NCBI RefSeq assembly: GCF_000208745.1
Contig: NC_030859.1
Location: 12,716,848-12,780,847, forward strand
Length of the DNA: 64,000 bases
Origin: Theobroma cacao
Lineage: Eukaryota > Streptophyta > Magnoliopsida > Malvales > Malvaceae
Direction: 5' to 3'
In this document: piece by piece, positions 46,136 to 57,328 of the stretch
How the letters are laid out: each line of letters opens with the position of its first letter
Position numbering within the stretch: the stretch's first letter is position 1
Translations under genes and position numbers: made by a program
Notes under the pieces: generated by a model
What the model saw: the letters and a program-made list of their open reading frames with translations, nothing else
The model's database searches: none
What the model was told of the DNA's origin: nothing

Positions 46136-47038
46136 AAGCATGTTGAAGTATGTATATGTATATATGTATGTTATAGAAAGTTTATTAAAATATTTGTGAT
46201 TGGGTTGTATGTGGGCATTGTTAATTTTTGCAATATTTTCCACTTTTCTAACATCATGGTTGATCATGAATTTCCACTTCTTTATCTAGTTTGAAATGAG
46301 AGGTTTTAATGAGAAACCCTTGTGCAGTTGTGAAGAACCCTCGTACAGATGATGATATGTACCTAAAATATGTTGCAACAAGAATGCCTTTCTGCTACAG
46401 TGTGAATCTGTCTATTATGTTGCCTTGCTTGGATAATTGCCGAAAATTTTCTCTCTTTCCAATTTCATGTTAGACATGATTCCTTCATTATTAAATGATT
46501 TAATAACCAAAGGTTTAATGGAGGGGTTTTATTAAGAACTTGAACTAAATTGCCTTGTTTTCAAATAAATGCATCATGATTTTCAAACCTCCCTTATCGT
46601 TGCTTGTTCCTTTCCTTTGTTCACTCACTGGGTTTATATTCACTATTTTCAACTTCATGTTTTTAGATGAGGAGGCAATCAGTAACTAGGTAGAGGTGTC
46701 CTCGTAGATTCGTCTCCTCGGTAGGTATCTCGGCATTCAATAGCAGTACTTTCGCCCGGGTCTCTCCGTTGGAAGTCGAGTATCCCTTTTGTTGTGTATA
46801 GACAAACCCTATGTAAATTATTAAGATATATGTTTTAGATAATATATGTATATTTGAGTGGTAATGCCACTATGAGATGGCAATGGTTAGCATTATTTTG
46901 AATTGGAATTATGAAATATAACTTTAGCAACTTCTGATGGAATGATCAACAGGTCATATAGATAGGCTTGCTTGAGTTTAGTGGGCTATGTCCATTGGAT
47001 TCATGCGCTGGTCATGGCCCAAAATTTGGGTCATGACA

Positions 47039-48600
47039 GCTTATCAAGCTTTTATTTCTAAAGGTGCTGAAGAAAAGGTGGTGGTGGTAAAGTTGCCTTT
47101 GGTTCCTTCTCTTGAATTTGTGTGTCAGTTATCTCAATCACTGTTTCATTCTTAATAAGCTTATCTTGAAGATTAGCTTGCTTAATACTATTTTCAACCT
47201 ATTTTTTGCTCCTCAAGGTGATTCCCATAACTTGTTCCTTGCCTTCTCTCCTTGGATTCACCTCTGTATCACTAACTAGTGTTCCTTAAGGTCGGTTGTT
47301 TAATAAATTGGCAAGTCAACCAAATAAGTCTGAAGGTTTCGAAGTGATGTTGCTTGACTCTGAATGCGAGTTGTTTCACTTTGTATGATGCTATCATTCT
47401 GTGTCATGTACTATTTTAGTAAATCTTCCACAACTGGCTTCTTTTCTAAGATTGGTGCTTTGGCTTGCTATTAGAATCCCGGAGGTACATTTGGCCTTCA
47501 AGTTGAAGAAGACCCTTAAGCATTAGCCTAGGAGAAATTTTGATGGTTCCTCCACCTTAGGTTGTATGTGTTGGAGTAAAGGTTATTTTGCTATCTATTA
47601 CCTACAAATTGCATTGTTTTTATTAAGCTTGGGCACTAATTGTATGTATAGTTATCTCCACAGTACTCACACGCTACAAAAGGACTTTGAATGGAGTTAG
47701 TACTAAAAGATTCAAGTGTCATAGTTAGAACTGCTACTTGAGAGAATAATGCTGACAAGGCATCTACATCATGAATTCCAGCTACTCTCTTATGCATTGA
47801 TCATTCCATTAGCCACTGGTAGTTGTTTACAACCATTTTTCCAATAAATTGTATGCCTCATCAATCGATTTAGACAATAAAGCTCCTCTTGTAGTAGTAT
47901 TAATGGTGGTTTGAACATGCCCACTCAAACCATTATAGAAAGTTTGTACCTAATGCCACTTTAGAAGACCAAGATCCGGACAATGCCAAAGTAATTCATT
48001 ATATCTTTCCCAAGCGACGTACAATGATTTAGAATCTTGCTGCAAGAATGATGTAATATCATTCCTCATTGTCCTTGTCTTAGTTGGAGGTAATAACTTG
48101 GCAAGGAAATTCTAAGTAAGATCATCCCATGTTGTTATTAAGGTAGTAGGAAGCGCATTCAACCATGCTTTAACTTTGTCCCTTAATGAGAAAGGAAAAA
48201 GCCTCAAACGAATTGCATCATCTGTGACACCATTGTGTTTAAAATTATTAAAAATCTCCAAGAAGTTTGATATATTGCCATTTGTGTCATCATTTGGAAG
48301 GCCCCCAAACTAGCTTGAGGTTTGATTCAAGGTGATAGTGGTCGACTTAATCTCAAAATTGTTTGCTTGAAAAGTTAGCCTTTGAATGCTTGATGGAATT
48401 CCTTGTACCAAAGGAACATCATAATCCCTTAAGCAATGCTTTTTGGCTATTATGCGCTCTTGGATTTATGGTCATCCTGTTGATTAGCCATTGTATTTAT
48501 TGGAGCAACACTTTGTTGATTTTCTCATTGAAGTCTACAAAATGTTCTCTCAATTTTTGGATCACACAGGATAGTCTCTAAGCTATTTGTTCTTCTCATA
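47039..48600 (-). pseudogene. gag of the Tat/Athila-like element F
   Basis: Minus strand from 48340 down: a block ending 'FKHNGVTDDAIRLRLFPFSL', then 'DKVKAWLNALPTTLITTWDD', between about 48310 and 48120. 'RNDITSFLQQDSKSLYVAWE' follows near 48010-48070, then 'VQTFYNGLSGHVQTTIN' near 47900-47950. A cysteine motif 'VACEYCGDNYTYNQCPS' with 'QNNLYSNTYNLRWRNHQNF' lies near 47530-47700. This is the gag of Tat/Athila-type gypsy elements, longer than chromovirus gag and with a CX2C...C motif. Several stops are present. It continues in the protease region beyond C3. Plus-strand open frames such as 48363-48581 are shadows. Confidence 0.85.
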
Positions 48601-48693
48601 CAACGATTGAACACACCTACAAAACGAAGAAATATAACTTAAATTAAGACTAATCTGTGAAATTTGAATATTAGCAAATAATGAAAAAAAAAA

Positions 48694-48717
48694 TCCTCGA
48701 CAACAGACCTAAAAACT
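48694..48717 (-). other. Primer binding site region of element F
   Basis: The minus strand reads 'tttttaggtctgttgtcgag' two bases after the LTR end. It resembles a degenerate form of the 'tggcgccgttgccgggga' site used by Tat and Athila elements (tRNA-Asp type). Several bases differ, so this is a probable rather than certain call. Confidence 0.5.
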
Positions 48718-49890
48718 TGTTGATTTTGCACACACAAGTATATGTATCGAACAAGTAATATAGATAGTAAGCCCAAATTATCAATCCCACATTGATTTTT
48801 TTCTAAAGTATCACTAAGTGTTAAAATTGTATAACAAATTAATCTTATTTAAGCAAACCAAAAATTTAAAAGATAATCAAAAACAAAATTAAAGTAAACA
48901 CTAAATTAGCCAACAGAAATTAAATATGTTGAGAAAAGCAATAGATTAAAAGACGTAGGATCATGGGTTCATTCAACACTTCATTTGATACTAGTTTTTC
49001 TTGTTATTTATCTTTCCTAGGTGGTTTTACTAACCTAGAATCCAAAGCTATGGGCAAGTCTTTATCAAGATGCTTGCACAAATACCTAACTTAATTAATT
49101 CACTATATGTCTATAAGAATCAAATAAATTAAGTTTATTAAGCAAGTGTCCTAATTTGACTATGTATGGTAATTGGCGTATGTTTACCTCAATCGTGAAT
49201 CAGATCACCTATGTGACGTGAACATGCATTATTCAAATCTTAGTCAAACCTAAAATCTCTCTAACGAGTTACAATTAGATTCACAAATCAATTAATTGTT
49301 GATCAAGCAATTAAAGCCAGTCATTAAGAATAGATTCAAAGAAGTAAAACGATATCCATTCATGAAAAATAACCAAAAAACATGTATTGAAGATACATGT
49401 TGAAATCCACCACAATCCTAAAAAGGCAAATTAGTTCATGATATCTAAATAAATAATATCAAAAGAAATTCAGCCATAAAATTCAAAACAAGAAAATAAC
49501 TATAACACAAAAGAGAGAAAGAAACTAATGTTGAAGCTTGGTAAATCTCAAATCTCTCTCAATTGCTCTTGGTTTCTTGCTTGATTCTTAGCTTTAACTC
49601 TCCAGAAAAGCTATTGCTTTTCTCTTTTCTAAATCTCAAAAAGTCCCTTAAATATGTGCAAGGTGCCCTACTTTTCAATTTTTCGTCAAATTTTTTTTTT
49701 TGGAAATTGGGGTGGCATCATGGCGCTTTACTCTCAGATATTTGTATGGTGCATGTCACTAGCTCAGTGCCGCATCCATGATCCTCCCAGCACTACAGCG
49801 GTAACTCCTTTAACGCTGCGGTCATGAGTAACTCAAAGCCGTGACTTCTAATTAGCATGCTACCTTGTGCAGAATTGCATCATCCATCAT
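48718..49890 (-). repeat. 5' LTR of element F, truncated
   Basis: Aligns closely with 26712 to about 27932 of the other LTR, starting TGTTGATTTTGC. The remaining 435 bases or so of the LTR are not found in this window. It breaks at 'ccatcat', where sequence G begins. Confidence 0.82.
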
Positions 49891-51530
49891 TGTAACACCC
49901 GGTAACCTCGTGTAGGAGCCAATAAGACCTTATTGATAAGACGAAGGGTTAATTGACTTAAATTTAAGTGCCAAAGAGCAGTGATGGGTGTAAGAAATAT
50001 TTTGAAATAAAATATTCCATATGCGAAGAAATAATAATAAAATAATAATATTTTTATCGAGGATGAATCTTCAAGTTAAAAGGTGATTTGGAAGTGAATC
50101 GAGACTAAGTGAGATATTTTGGGTCTTGAGGAGACAAATGGAGAAATTTGGAAAAAAATATTATTTTATTAATAAAATAATATTAAAATAATAATATTTT
50201 ATTTATTATCGAAATTGGTAATGAAGGAGGATGATATGACTAATCTAAGTGGGGGAGAACAAGTAAGAAGGAATTTTAAAGAAAAACGACGTAAGTGGGG
50301 CTCGTGTGCCTTTGTTTAATAAAGTAAGAGTGGGTAAGTATATATTTAAATATTATGGTGACACCTTGGTGAAGTGCAAATTTTATATTTCATTTGTACA
50401 CTTGTAAGGGAAGAAAGATAGAAGGAAATTAGAATTTAAAACAAATGATTGAAGGACCAAATTGCAAGAATGAAAAGTTTGGTGGGACGAATGATAAATA
50501 AGGAAAAGTTGAGGACTTATGTGCAATTACAATATTTGAAGCTAAATAGAGATTAACTAACCAAGGAAAATTAGATTATGTGAGAGGATGGAATATGCAT
50601 GTAAAAAATACTATTACATGCAAGAATGTATTTGTAGTGGGGAACATGTGGGACCCCTACCATGTGAGGTAAAAATAAAAATAAGCTTAAATCTAATTGC
50701 ATGTAAAAAGATTAGTGCATTAGGTGGCCAAATGAAAAATAAGATGGGAGAATACATGAAAGACCATTGGGTACAAATAAGGTGGGATTAAATGAAAATG
50801 AATTGAAGAATGGAATGATAATGAAGAGTGGATGTTTAACTAATGTGGAAGAAAGGAAATTTGTGCATGAAAACCCATTGGTTGGCAGAATGGCCAAATG
50901 AAATAAGAAGAATAAGAATGCATGTATTGTGATTGGTTTCAAAGGGTGGCCAAATGAAATAAGAAGAATAAGAATGCATGTATTTGGATTGGTTCATGAG
51001 GGTGGCCAAGTAAATAAGTAAAATAAAGAGAAAAGAAAAGGAAAATAGCTTGGAAACTTAGGCAAAAATCATGCGTTTGGGAGAGCAAAAGAGGGAAAAG
51101 TGAACTAGCTTTGAGAAGTTGAGAGAGGGGCGACCATTTAGAGAAGAAAAGAGAGGAAAGAAAGTTTCAAGAGGTTCCACCTGAGAGAAAGAAAAAGAGA
51201 AAGAAAAGACAGAAAAGAGGGAAAGGCTCAATTTTGCATAAGATCAAGAGAAACTGTGAGGTTTCCTCCCTCATCTTGTAGCTTTGTGCTATTCTACCAA
51301 CCAAGGATTCTTCAATACTCAAGAGAGAAGCAGTGGAGTGTGGATAGAGGTGTAAAGCTCGATTTTGTGATTCAAGCAAGGAAAGGTACGTATTGTGGTT
51401 TTAGCTTGATTAATCTTTGAAAATGGGTTGATGACTATAAGAAGTGTTTTGTGGTAGCTATTGGTCCCAAATAAATGTGCTAGAGGGTTGTGAATAACAT
51501 TTTTTGGCTGTCACTAAACTTGATTCGTAA
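49891..51530 (+). mobile_element. LTR-like sequence G
   Basis: Begins TGTAACACCCGGTAACC, a common start of plant gypsy LTRs, directly after ATCAT at 49886-49890, and cuts the F LTR. It contains a purine-rich leader near 51110-51240 and a donor-like 'aggaaag|gtacgtattg' near 51384, as in other LTRs here. No second copy, primer site or coding region is found, so the right end is unknown. It runs into the 180-bp array. The open frames at 50588-50942 and 51167-51379 are not recognisable. Confidence 0.55.
50891..51010 (+). repeat. 56-bp tandem duplication in G
   Basis: 'tggccaaatgaaataagaag' starts at 50891 and 50947, and again in part at 51003. Confidence 0.85.
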
Positions 51531-53568
51531 TTAAAATTTCATAGATTAGCCATTTATAAGATTAGAAATGAATTAATATCATTTATAGCAAGTAACGAAG
51601 CTTTCAATGGGATCATTAACGTAAAATTATCTTTTGTCCTCAATAGATAGCATGCACGTAACGTTTACCAATGCAAACACCCAATTATGATAGGTTTTAA
51701 ATATAAAGTCCAAATATTTCCATTTACAATCATTTATAAGATTATAAATGAATTCATGTATCATTTAAAGCAAGTAACAAATCTTTCAATGGTATGATTA
51801 ACTTAAAATGGTCTTATCTTGTTAATGAATAGCATCCACTTCACGTTCCAAATGCAAACATCCAATTATGATAGGTTTTAACCATAATGTCCATGGATTT
51901 TGGTTTATGAACATTTATAAGATTGTAAAGGAATTAATATATTCTTTAAAGTGAGTAACAAAGCTTTTAGTGGCATAATTAACTTAAAAGGGTCTTTTCT
52001 TGTCAATGGATGACATCCACTTCACATTTCCCAATGCAAACATCCAATTATGATAGGTTTTAACCAAGAAAATCATAGATTTCGATTTATAAACATTTAA
52101 AAGGTTATAAATGAACTAATATATCATTTAAAGCAAGTAACAAGGATTTCAATGGTTTGATTAACTTAGATGGTTTTTTCTTGCCAACAGATAGCATCGA
52201 CTTCATATTTCTTAATACAAACATCCAATTATAATAGGTTTTAACTAACAAAAACAAAGATTTCATTTTATAATCAATTGTTAAATTATAAATGAATTAA
52301 TATATCATTTAAAGCAAGAAAAAGCTTTTGATGGCATGATTAACTTAAAATGATCTTTTCTTGCCAATGGATAGTATCCACTTCACATTTTGCAATGCAA
52401 ACATCCAATTATGATAGGTTTTAACCAACAGCAACAAAGATTTCGAATTTATAATCATTTATAAGTTTATAAATGAATTAATATATCATTTATAGCAAGT
52501 AACAAAGCTTTTGATGGCATCATTAACTTAAAATTGTCTTTTGTTGTCAATGGATAGTATCCAATTAATGTTTCCCAATGCAAACATCCAATTATGATAG
52601 GTTTTAAACATAGATTCCAAAGATTTTGATTTATAACATTTATAAGAATATAAATGGATTAATATATCATTGAAAGCAAGTAACAAAGCTTTCGATGGCA
52701 TGATTAACCTAACATGGACTTTTCTTGTCAACGGATAGCATCTACTTCACATTTCCTAATGCAAACATCCAATTATGAGAGGTTTTAACAAACAACAATA
52801 AAGATTTCAATTTATAATCAATTATAAAATTATAAATGAATTAATATATCAGTTAAAGTGAGTAATAAAGCTTTTGATGGCTTGATTAACTTAAAATTGT
52901 CTTTTCTTGTCAATTGATAGCATCCATTTCACATTTCCGAATACAGACATCCAATTATGATAGGTTTTAACCATAATGTCCCAAGATTTTGATTTGTAAT
53001 TATTTATAAGATTATAAATGAATTAATATATCATTTAAAATGAGTAATAAGCTTTTGATTACATGGTTAACTTAAAATTGTCTTTTGTTGTCAATAGACA
53101 GCATCCACCTCATGTTTCTCAATGCAAACATCCAATTTTGACAGGTTTTAAACATAAAGTCCTAATATTTTGATTTAAAGTCATTTATGACATTATAAAT
53201 GAATTAATATATAATTTAAAGCGAGTAACAAAGCGTTCGATGGCATCATTAACTCAAAATGGTCTTTTCTTATCAATGGATAGCATCCACTTAATGTTCC
53301 CAATGCAAACATTGATTTTGATTTGTAACCATTTGTAAAAGTATAAATGAATTAATATATCATTCATAAGAAGTAACAAAGCTTTCGATGGCATTATTAA
53401 TTTAAAATTGTCCTTTGTTGTCGATGGATAACATCCTCTTTATGTTTCCCAATGCAAACATCCAATTATGATAGGTTTTAAACATAAAGTCCAAAGATTT
53501 TGATTTACAATCATTTATAAGATTATAAATGAATTAATATATCATTTAAAGTGAGTAACAAAGCTTTT
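51530..53568 (+). repeat. Satellite-like tandem array, unit about 180 bp, about eleven copies
   Basis: The phrase 'ccaattatgataggtttta' recurs near 51682, 51862, 52044, 52224, 52404, 52587, 52768, 52951, 53131 and 53462. A unit lacking it lies near 53311. Spacing is 180-183 bases except the last (about 151, with a deletion in the preceding unit). Each unit also carries 'gaattaatatatcattta', a HindIII-type AAGCTTT in most copies, and 'aatgcaaacatcc'. Units differ from one another by many changes, so the array is not recent. The length equals that of many plant centromeric or subtelomeric satellites. No open frame runs through it. Confidence 0.93.
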
Positions 53569-53832
53569 AAGAGGGTTGGTTGATTTAAACCTTTAATGTG
53601 ATAAAAAAACCAACTTCTAAAGGTATTTCCTTCTCAAAAATTTTTTTAAGCATTCCTTTGATATTACGTAAATAAAATACTATTTTTGTTTCATACTCAA
53701 ATCTCACTTAACAAGCCATACTTAATATAAGAACATGTTCAATGTTGTTATCCTAAATACCACAATGGTTTAGTTTGGGTTTTGCGTAGCCTCAATTCAA
53801 GTTGACCTCTCCACATACTATTAATTGGGTTC
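53569..53832. other. Short AT-rich stretch between the 180-bp array and LTR C4
   Basis: No coding signal. The last 60 bases ('tttagtttggg' ... 'caagttgacctctcc') resemble 56565-56625 on the other side of C4. Confidence 0.5.
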
Positions 53833-54222
53833 TGTGAGACCTCAACCTCTACAGGCTTGTAACTAGGCATAGACGCCATAACACGGGCTAGAGGTAGTTT
53901 CACCATTTCTTCTAATAAGCTCAAAGAAGAAATTTTTATTATATTTTAAGGTTTAAATAGGCATAAGACTGCATAAATGATGTGTAATGATGAAATCACA
54001 AAGAAAACTAGAAGTTTCAATAATTTTCACAACAGGGGCAAAATAGTCATTTTTCACCTCGGGTAAAAATTTTTAAGTTTTCATGAACCTGAGCATTTCT
54101 AGACCATTATGGACCTTGTCCTAGTGTCAAAAGAGTAAAAGATTGCATAAAGGATTAGAAGAAAACAAGCTAATTTATGGAGGGGCATTTTCGTAATTTA
54201 AGTGAAATGGATAAGCATGGGC

Positions 54223-54230
54223 TATAAATA
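54223..54230 (+). promoter_or_regulatory. TATA box of LTR C4
   Basis: TATAAATA in 'gggctataaatatct', at the position conserved in C1-C3. Confidence 0.6.
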
Positions 54231-55054
54231 TCTTGTTCTTCCAGCAGCTTCTTCATTCTCCAGCAGCTTTTCTCCTTCTTCTTCTTCCATCTCACGTTGC
54301 TTCCTTCCTCCATGGAAGCTTGATATGAAACATTCATAACTTTCTCTCTCTAGCTCTAATTTTCATACTTTTATGCCTTTTTGACTAGAACCCTTATGCT
54401 CTTCCACTCTCTCACTTTAAAACCCTTGAAAAAATCCACTTCCATACTTTCTCTCACTAGCTAGGTGTTTAGAGAGAGAAAGAGAAAGAAAGTCCTTATA
54501 ATAGCTTGGAAATTGTTGGAAAGAATTTCAAGGTTACAAAGCTATCAACGTGACTAGTAAACTAAAGTTGATTTTTAGTGTTAAGAATGATTAGTAAGTA
54601 GACATGTGAATGTTTTGTAGTTAAGGTTATCCATTCATTTTAGAGTGATTAGGGTAGTGAAAATAGATAGCCATTTAAATGGCCATTGGAAGTTAGCTAA
54701 GAGAAAGCTTTTGGACTTTATAAGTATGTGAATTGACATATTAGTGATGCTAATGTGATGATAGGTTCTAATGAAGTCCCACAACCCCAATTGGACCATT
54801 AGGGAAGTTAGAGTCGGTTAAAGGCTCAACAAATACGGTTGAGTGGACTTGTATTTCAAAATTTATTTTGGGAATGTGAATGCAATTGTACAAACATTTG
54901 AAAGATTTTATCCAGTTTTCCTTTAAAAATTTACCTTGGGAACAAGCCTTCGGTGAAGTGATTTTATATTGTGAAAATATACTATACAATGGTTTCTGTG
55001 TTATCACAATATGATAATATGCATGATATGCATTGGGTGCTTCTTTGTATGTTG

Positions 55055-55225
55055 ATGTGGACCCAACTATGTGCGAGTAGGAGTGTGCATAAATCTATGA
55101 TGACCCGACTATGTGCGAGTAGAGTGCGCATAAGTTAGAGATGACCAAACTATGTGTGAGTGCGAGTGCGCATAAGCCGATGATGACCTAGCCATGTGCT
55201 AGTGGGGAGTGCACATGAGCTGATG
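55055..55225 (+). repeat. Minisatellite in LTR C4, 'ctatgtgcgagtgggagt' type
   Basis: Four degenerate units of about 45 bases with 'aactatgtgcgagtaggagt' and 'gcataag', the same family as in C2. Confidence 0.7.
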
Positions 55226-55252
55226 ATGATGGGAGAGTGTGTATGATGATGA

Positions 55253-55286
<34 letters not shown>

Positions 55287-56660
55287 AGATATGTGTGTTA
55301 TAGAAAGTTCATGAATATGTATATGGTTGAAATGCAAGTGAAATTTGACATGTTAAACTTTGAAAAATTATATGAGTTTAATGTTGTGTTGGTCATGTGA
55401 ACAGGGTGGCCTTTGCTTGAGGGAATGGGGAATTTTTGCTAGTGCCCTATTTCTCACTGTAGCGAGAAACTCTCGAGTTAGAGGGGTAAGGCTAGCCAAA
55501 AATCTCGCTGCAGCGAGAAACTTTCTGTTTTGTGACTAAAATTTTGCTGCAGCAAGATTCAGCTAAAAACTTTCTGTTTTGCTCCTCATTTGGTTCGGTT
55601 GCTAACCTATTTTCCATTTCTTTGGTACCATAGTTGAGCATGGACTTCCAACATTAAGGAATAAATGAATTAAGTTTAAAATGAGGAGGTTTGGTGAGAA
55701 ACCCTCGGCTAGTTAAGAAACCCTTGGCTAGTTGATAATTTAAGTCAAGTATCGCTGCAGCAAAAATTCATTCTCGCTATAGCTAGGACTCGTCGTTTGT
55801 TTGACTTGATTCGCATGAATGCTATTAAAGTTTTCACTCTCCAAATCCTTTGTTGAGCATGGACCCTTTTCATAAAGTGATTTACTCATGTGGGGTTTAC
55901 ATGAGGGGTTTTAATAAGAACCAAACTAAATTGCATTATTTTAAAGATAAATGCATCATGATTTCGTTAAATCTTCCTTATGGTATGCTTGTTCCCTTCT
56001 TGTTCACTCACTGGGTTTATACTCACTGTTTTCAACTTCATGTTTTCAGATCAGGAGGCAGTTAGTGATTAGGTCGAGGTGACCTCGTAGAGTCAACTAT
56101 TGGTAGGTGTCTCGACATTGAGTAGCTGTACATTTGCCCCGAGTCTCTTTGCTTGAAGTCGAGCACTCTTTTGTTGTGTATAGACAAACTAATGTAAATT
56201 ATTAAATTATATGTTTAGACCATATATGTACTCTTTGATTGGTATGCCACTATGAGTTGGCAAAATGTTGCATATTATTTTGATCCGAAGTTATAAAATG
56301 TAACTTAGTAACTTTAGATGGAATGATGAACAGGTCATATAAATAGGCTTGCTTGGGCTTAATGGAGTACGTCCATTGGGCCCATGCGCCGATCATGGCC
56401 CAAAAATTTTGATTGTGACAGGTTTGGTAGGAAGCTTAACATGGTATTGGAACCTGAGTTATTTGTTGCTCTTCTTATTTACTCTAAGTAATAGGCTCAT
56501 TCCTCTCAATTATTCTATGGGGCTAGTGCATGAGATGTAGGATTAAGCGCTATTATCTGGCGTTGATTTAGTTTGGGTTATATAGTAGGCTTATATTCAA
56601 GTTGAGCTCTCCTCCTATGAGATAGTAATCCTTTCTATTTCACTCCAAAAGCTACATATT

Positions 56661-57019
56661 GTCAGCAAAGAAGTGACTAGTAAGTCAATCTGTCTTGCCT
56701 TTCTTCTGTCTGTTCACCTGAGCTGAGCTAATTCTTACTTGCTATGGCACGTCAGTGTTGGGAATGGGAATTTTCATTGAGAAGAGCATGAAATATGCTT
56801 TCTATTGAAGATCAATCACATTGATAGTAAAAGAATGTTGTTTTGGCTACAATTATCACTCAATGCTATAAGGAATTGCCAAAAGAACTGGAAGAGGAGA
56901 AAAGTTAGTTCCATAAAATTTCATATAATGATAACAACAAAACTTTATAATAAATATGGCCAACTAGATATTAAAGAAATTATGTTAAATTTCTAATATT
57001 AATGGAAAAGATAACACTA
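56661..57019. other. Sequence without recognised features
   Basis: It does not match the repeats of this window. A short plus-strand open frame at 56805-56996 is lysine- and asparagine-rich and not recognisable. Confidence 0.4.
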
Positions 57020-57328
57020 GATTGTAACGAACATAAAGTATACTGAAGAATTGCCTGATGCAGAAGCTGTTGAGACATATTCGCAGACCTTGCTGAAGTT
57101 GCAGCAACATCAATGCACAGAAGAATCTGGCAAGAAAAAGGGCAAGATCCAACATTTTCCAAACTAGAGATATGAAAAGGAGAAGAAAGAGTCAATAATG
57201 TAAGTAAGCGCTCACAGTAGCCAAAGGACCTTATTGAGAGCGCAATGAAGAAAAATCCAGATCTTGTACCAGAGAAGTCCCATCAGCTGCACGAGACTTT
57301 GCTTTTGCTACTTGCACAATCACATACA
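57020..57328 (+). pseudogene. Unidentified exon-like gene relic
   Basis: The plus strand reads a plausible soluble protein segment. About 57020-57160 gives 'YTEELPDAEAVETYSQTLLK' and 'QQHQCTEESGKKKGK'. After a stop at about 57165 and a one-base shift near 57190 it reads 'PKDLIESAMKKNPDLVPEK' and 'SHQLHETLLLLLAQSHT' to a stop at about 57328. The composition (E, K, L, Q, D balanced) differs from the low-complexity frames elsewhere, and no retroelement motif is present. There is no visible intron large enough to explain the break. It may be a captured or processed fragment of a host gene. I do not recognise the family. Confidence 0.4.

Larger units (their letters stand above)
33506..47038 (+). 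mobile_element. Solo gypsy LTR C3, split by element B
   Basis: The LTR consists of 33506-34106 and 45100-47038, together about 2540 bp, TGTAAAACC...ATGACA. Flanks are GCTAA (33501-33505) and GCTTA (47039-47043). The right part aligns with C1 including the 'gatgtgggggatgcac' minisatellite. B entered about 18 bases before the TATA box at 45118. The C3 sequence is read across B as 'gcatgaaaa' and 'ttagataagctttaac', like 3850-3870 in C1. Confidence 0.85.
26712..49890 (-). mobile_element. Tat/Athila-like gypsy element F with gag and protease only, nested
   Basis: LTRs lie at 26712-28366 (3') and 48718-49890 (5', truncated). A primer site resembling the tRNA-Asp type lies next to the right one and a purine tract next to the left one, both on the minus strand. 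The interior after removing C2 and C3 is only about 4.1 kb. It encodes a gag of Tat/Athila type and the retroviral-type protease region, then non-coding sequence; no RT, RNase H or integrase motif is found. It is therefore a gag-type non-autonomous element. C2, C3 (carrying B) and G are later insertions. D ends 45 bases to the left of it. Confidence 0.75.
53833..56420 (+). mobile_element. Solo gypsy LTR C4
   Basis: TGTGAGACC...ATTGTGACA, 2588 bp, between GGTTC (53828-53832) and GGTTT (56421-56425). TATA box at 54223, a minisatellite of the C2 type at 55055-55225, a TA run at 55253-55278 and 'ctgcagcgag' motifs at 55450-55795. The open frames at 54768-55007, 55850-56065 and 56349-56540 are not conserved as proteins in the sister LTRs. 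Confidence 0.9.
53760..56660 (+). mobile_element. Possible TRIM-like mini LTR element, split by solo LTR C4
   Basis: Two similar stretches ('tttagtttggg...ttcaagttga.ctctcc') lie at about 53771-53825 and 56565-56625. After C4 is left out they are some 200-300 bases apart. Between them, at about 56445, is 'catggtattggaacctga', which resembles a degenerate Met primer site right after an LTR-like 'cttaaca' end. This is the layout of a terminal-repeat element in miniature. The repeats are degenerate and the outer ends are not clear. Confidence 0.3.

Noticed and set aside
51530..53568. CRISPR-like array
   Set aside because: Units are about 180 bp of continuous homology without distinct spacers, so this is an ordinary tandem repeat in a plant sequence.
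56349..56540. Open frame across the C4 LTR end
   Set aside because: It spans the insertion junction of a solo LTR and cannot predate the insertion; no homologous frame exists in other C LTR ends.
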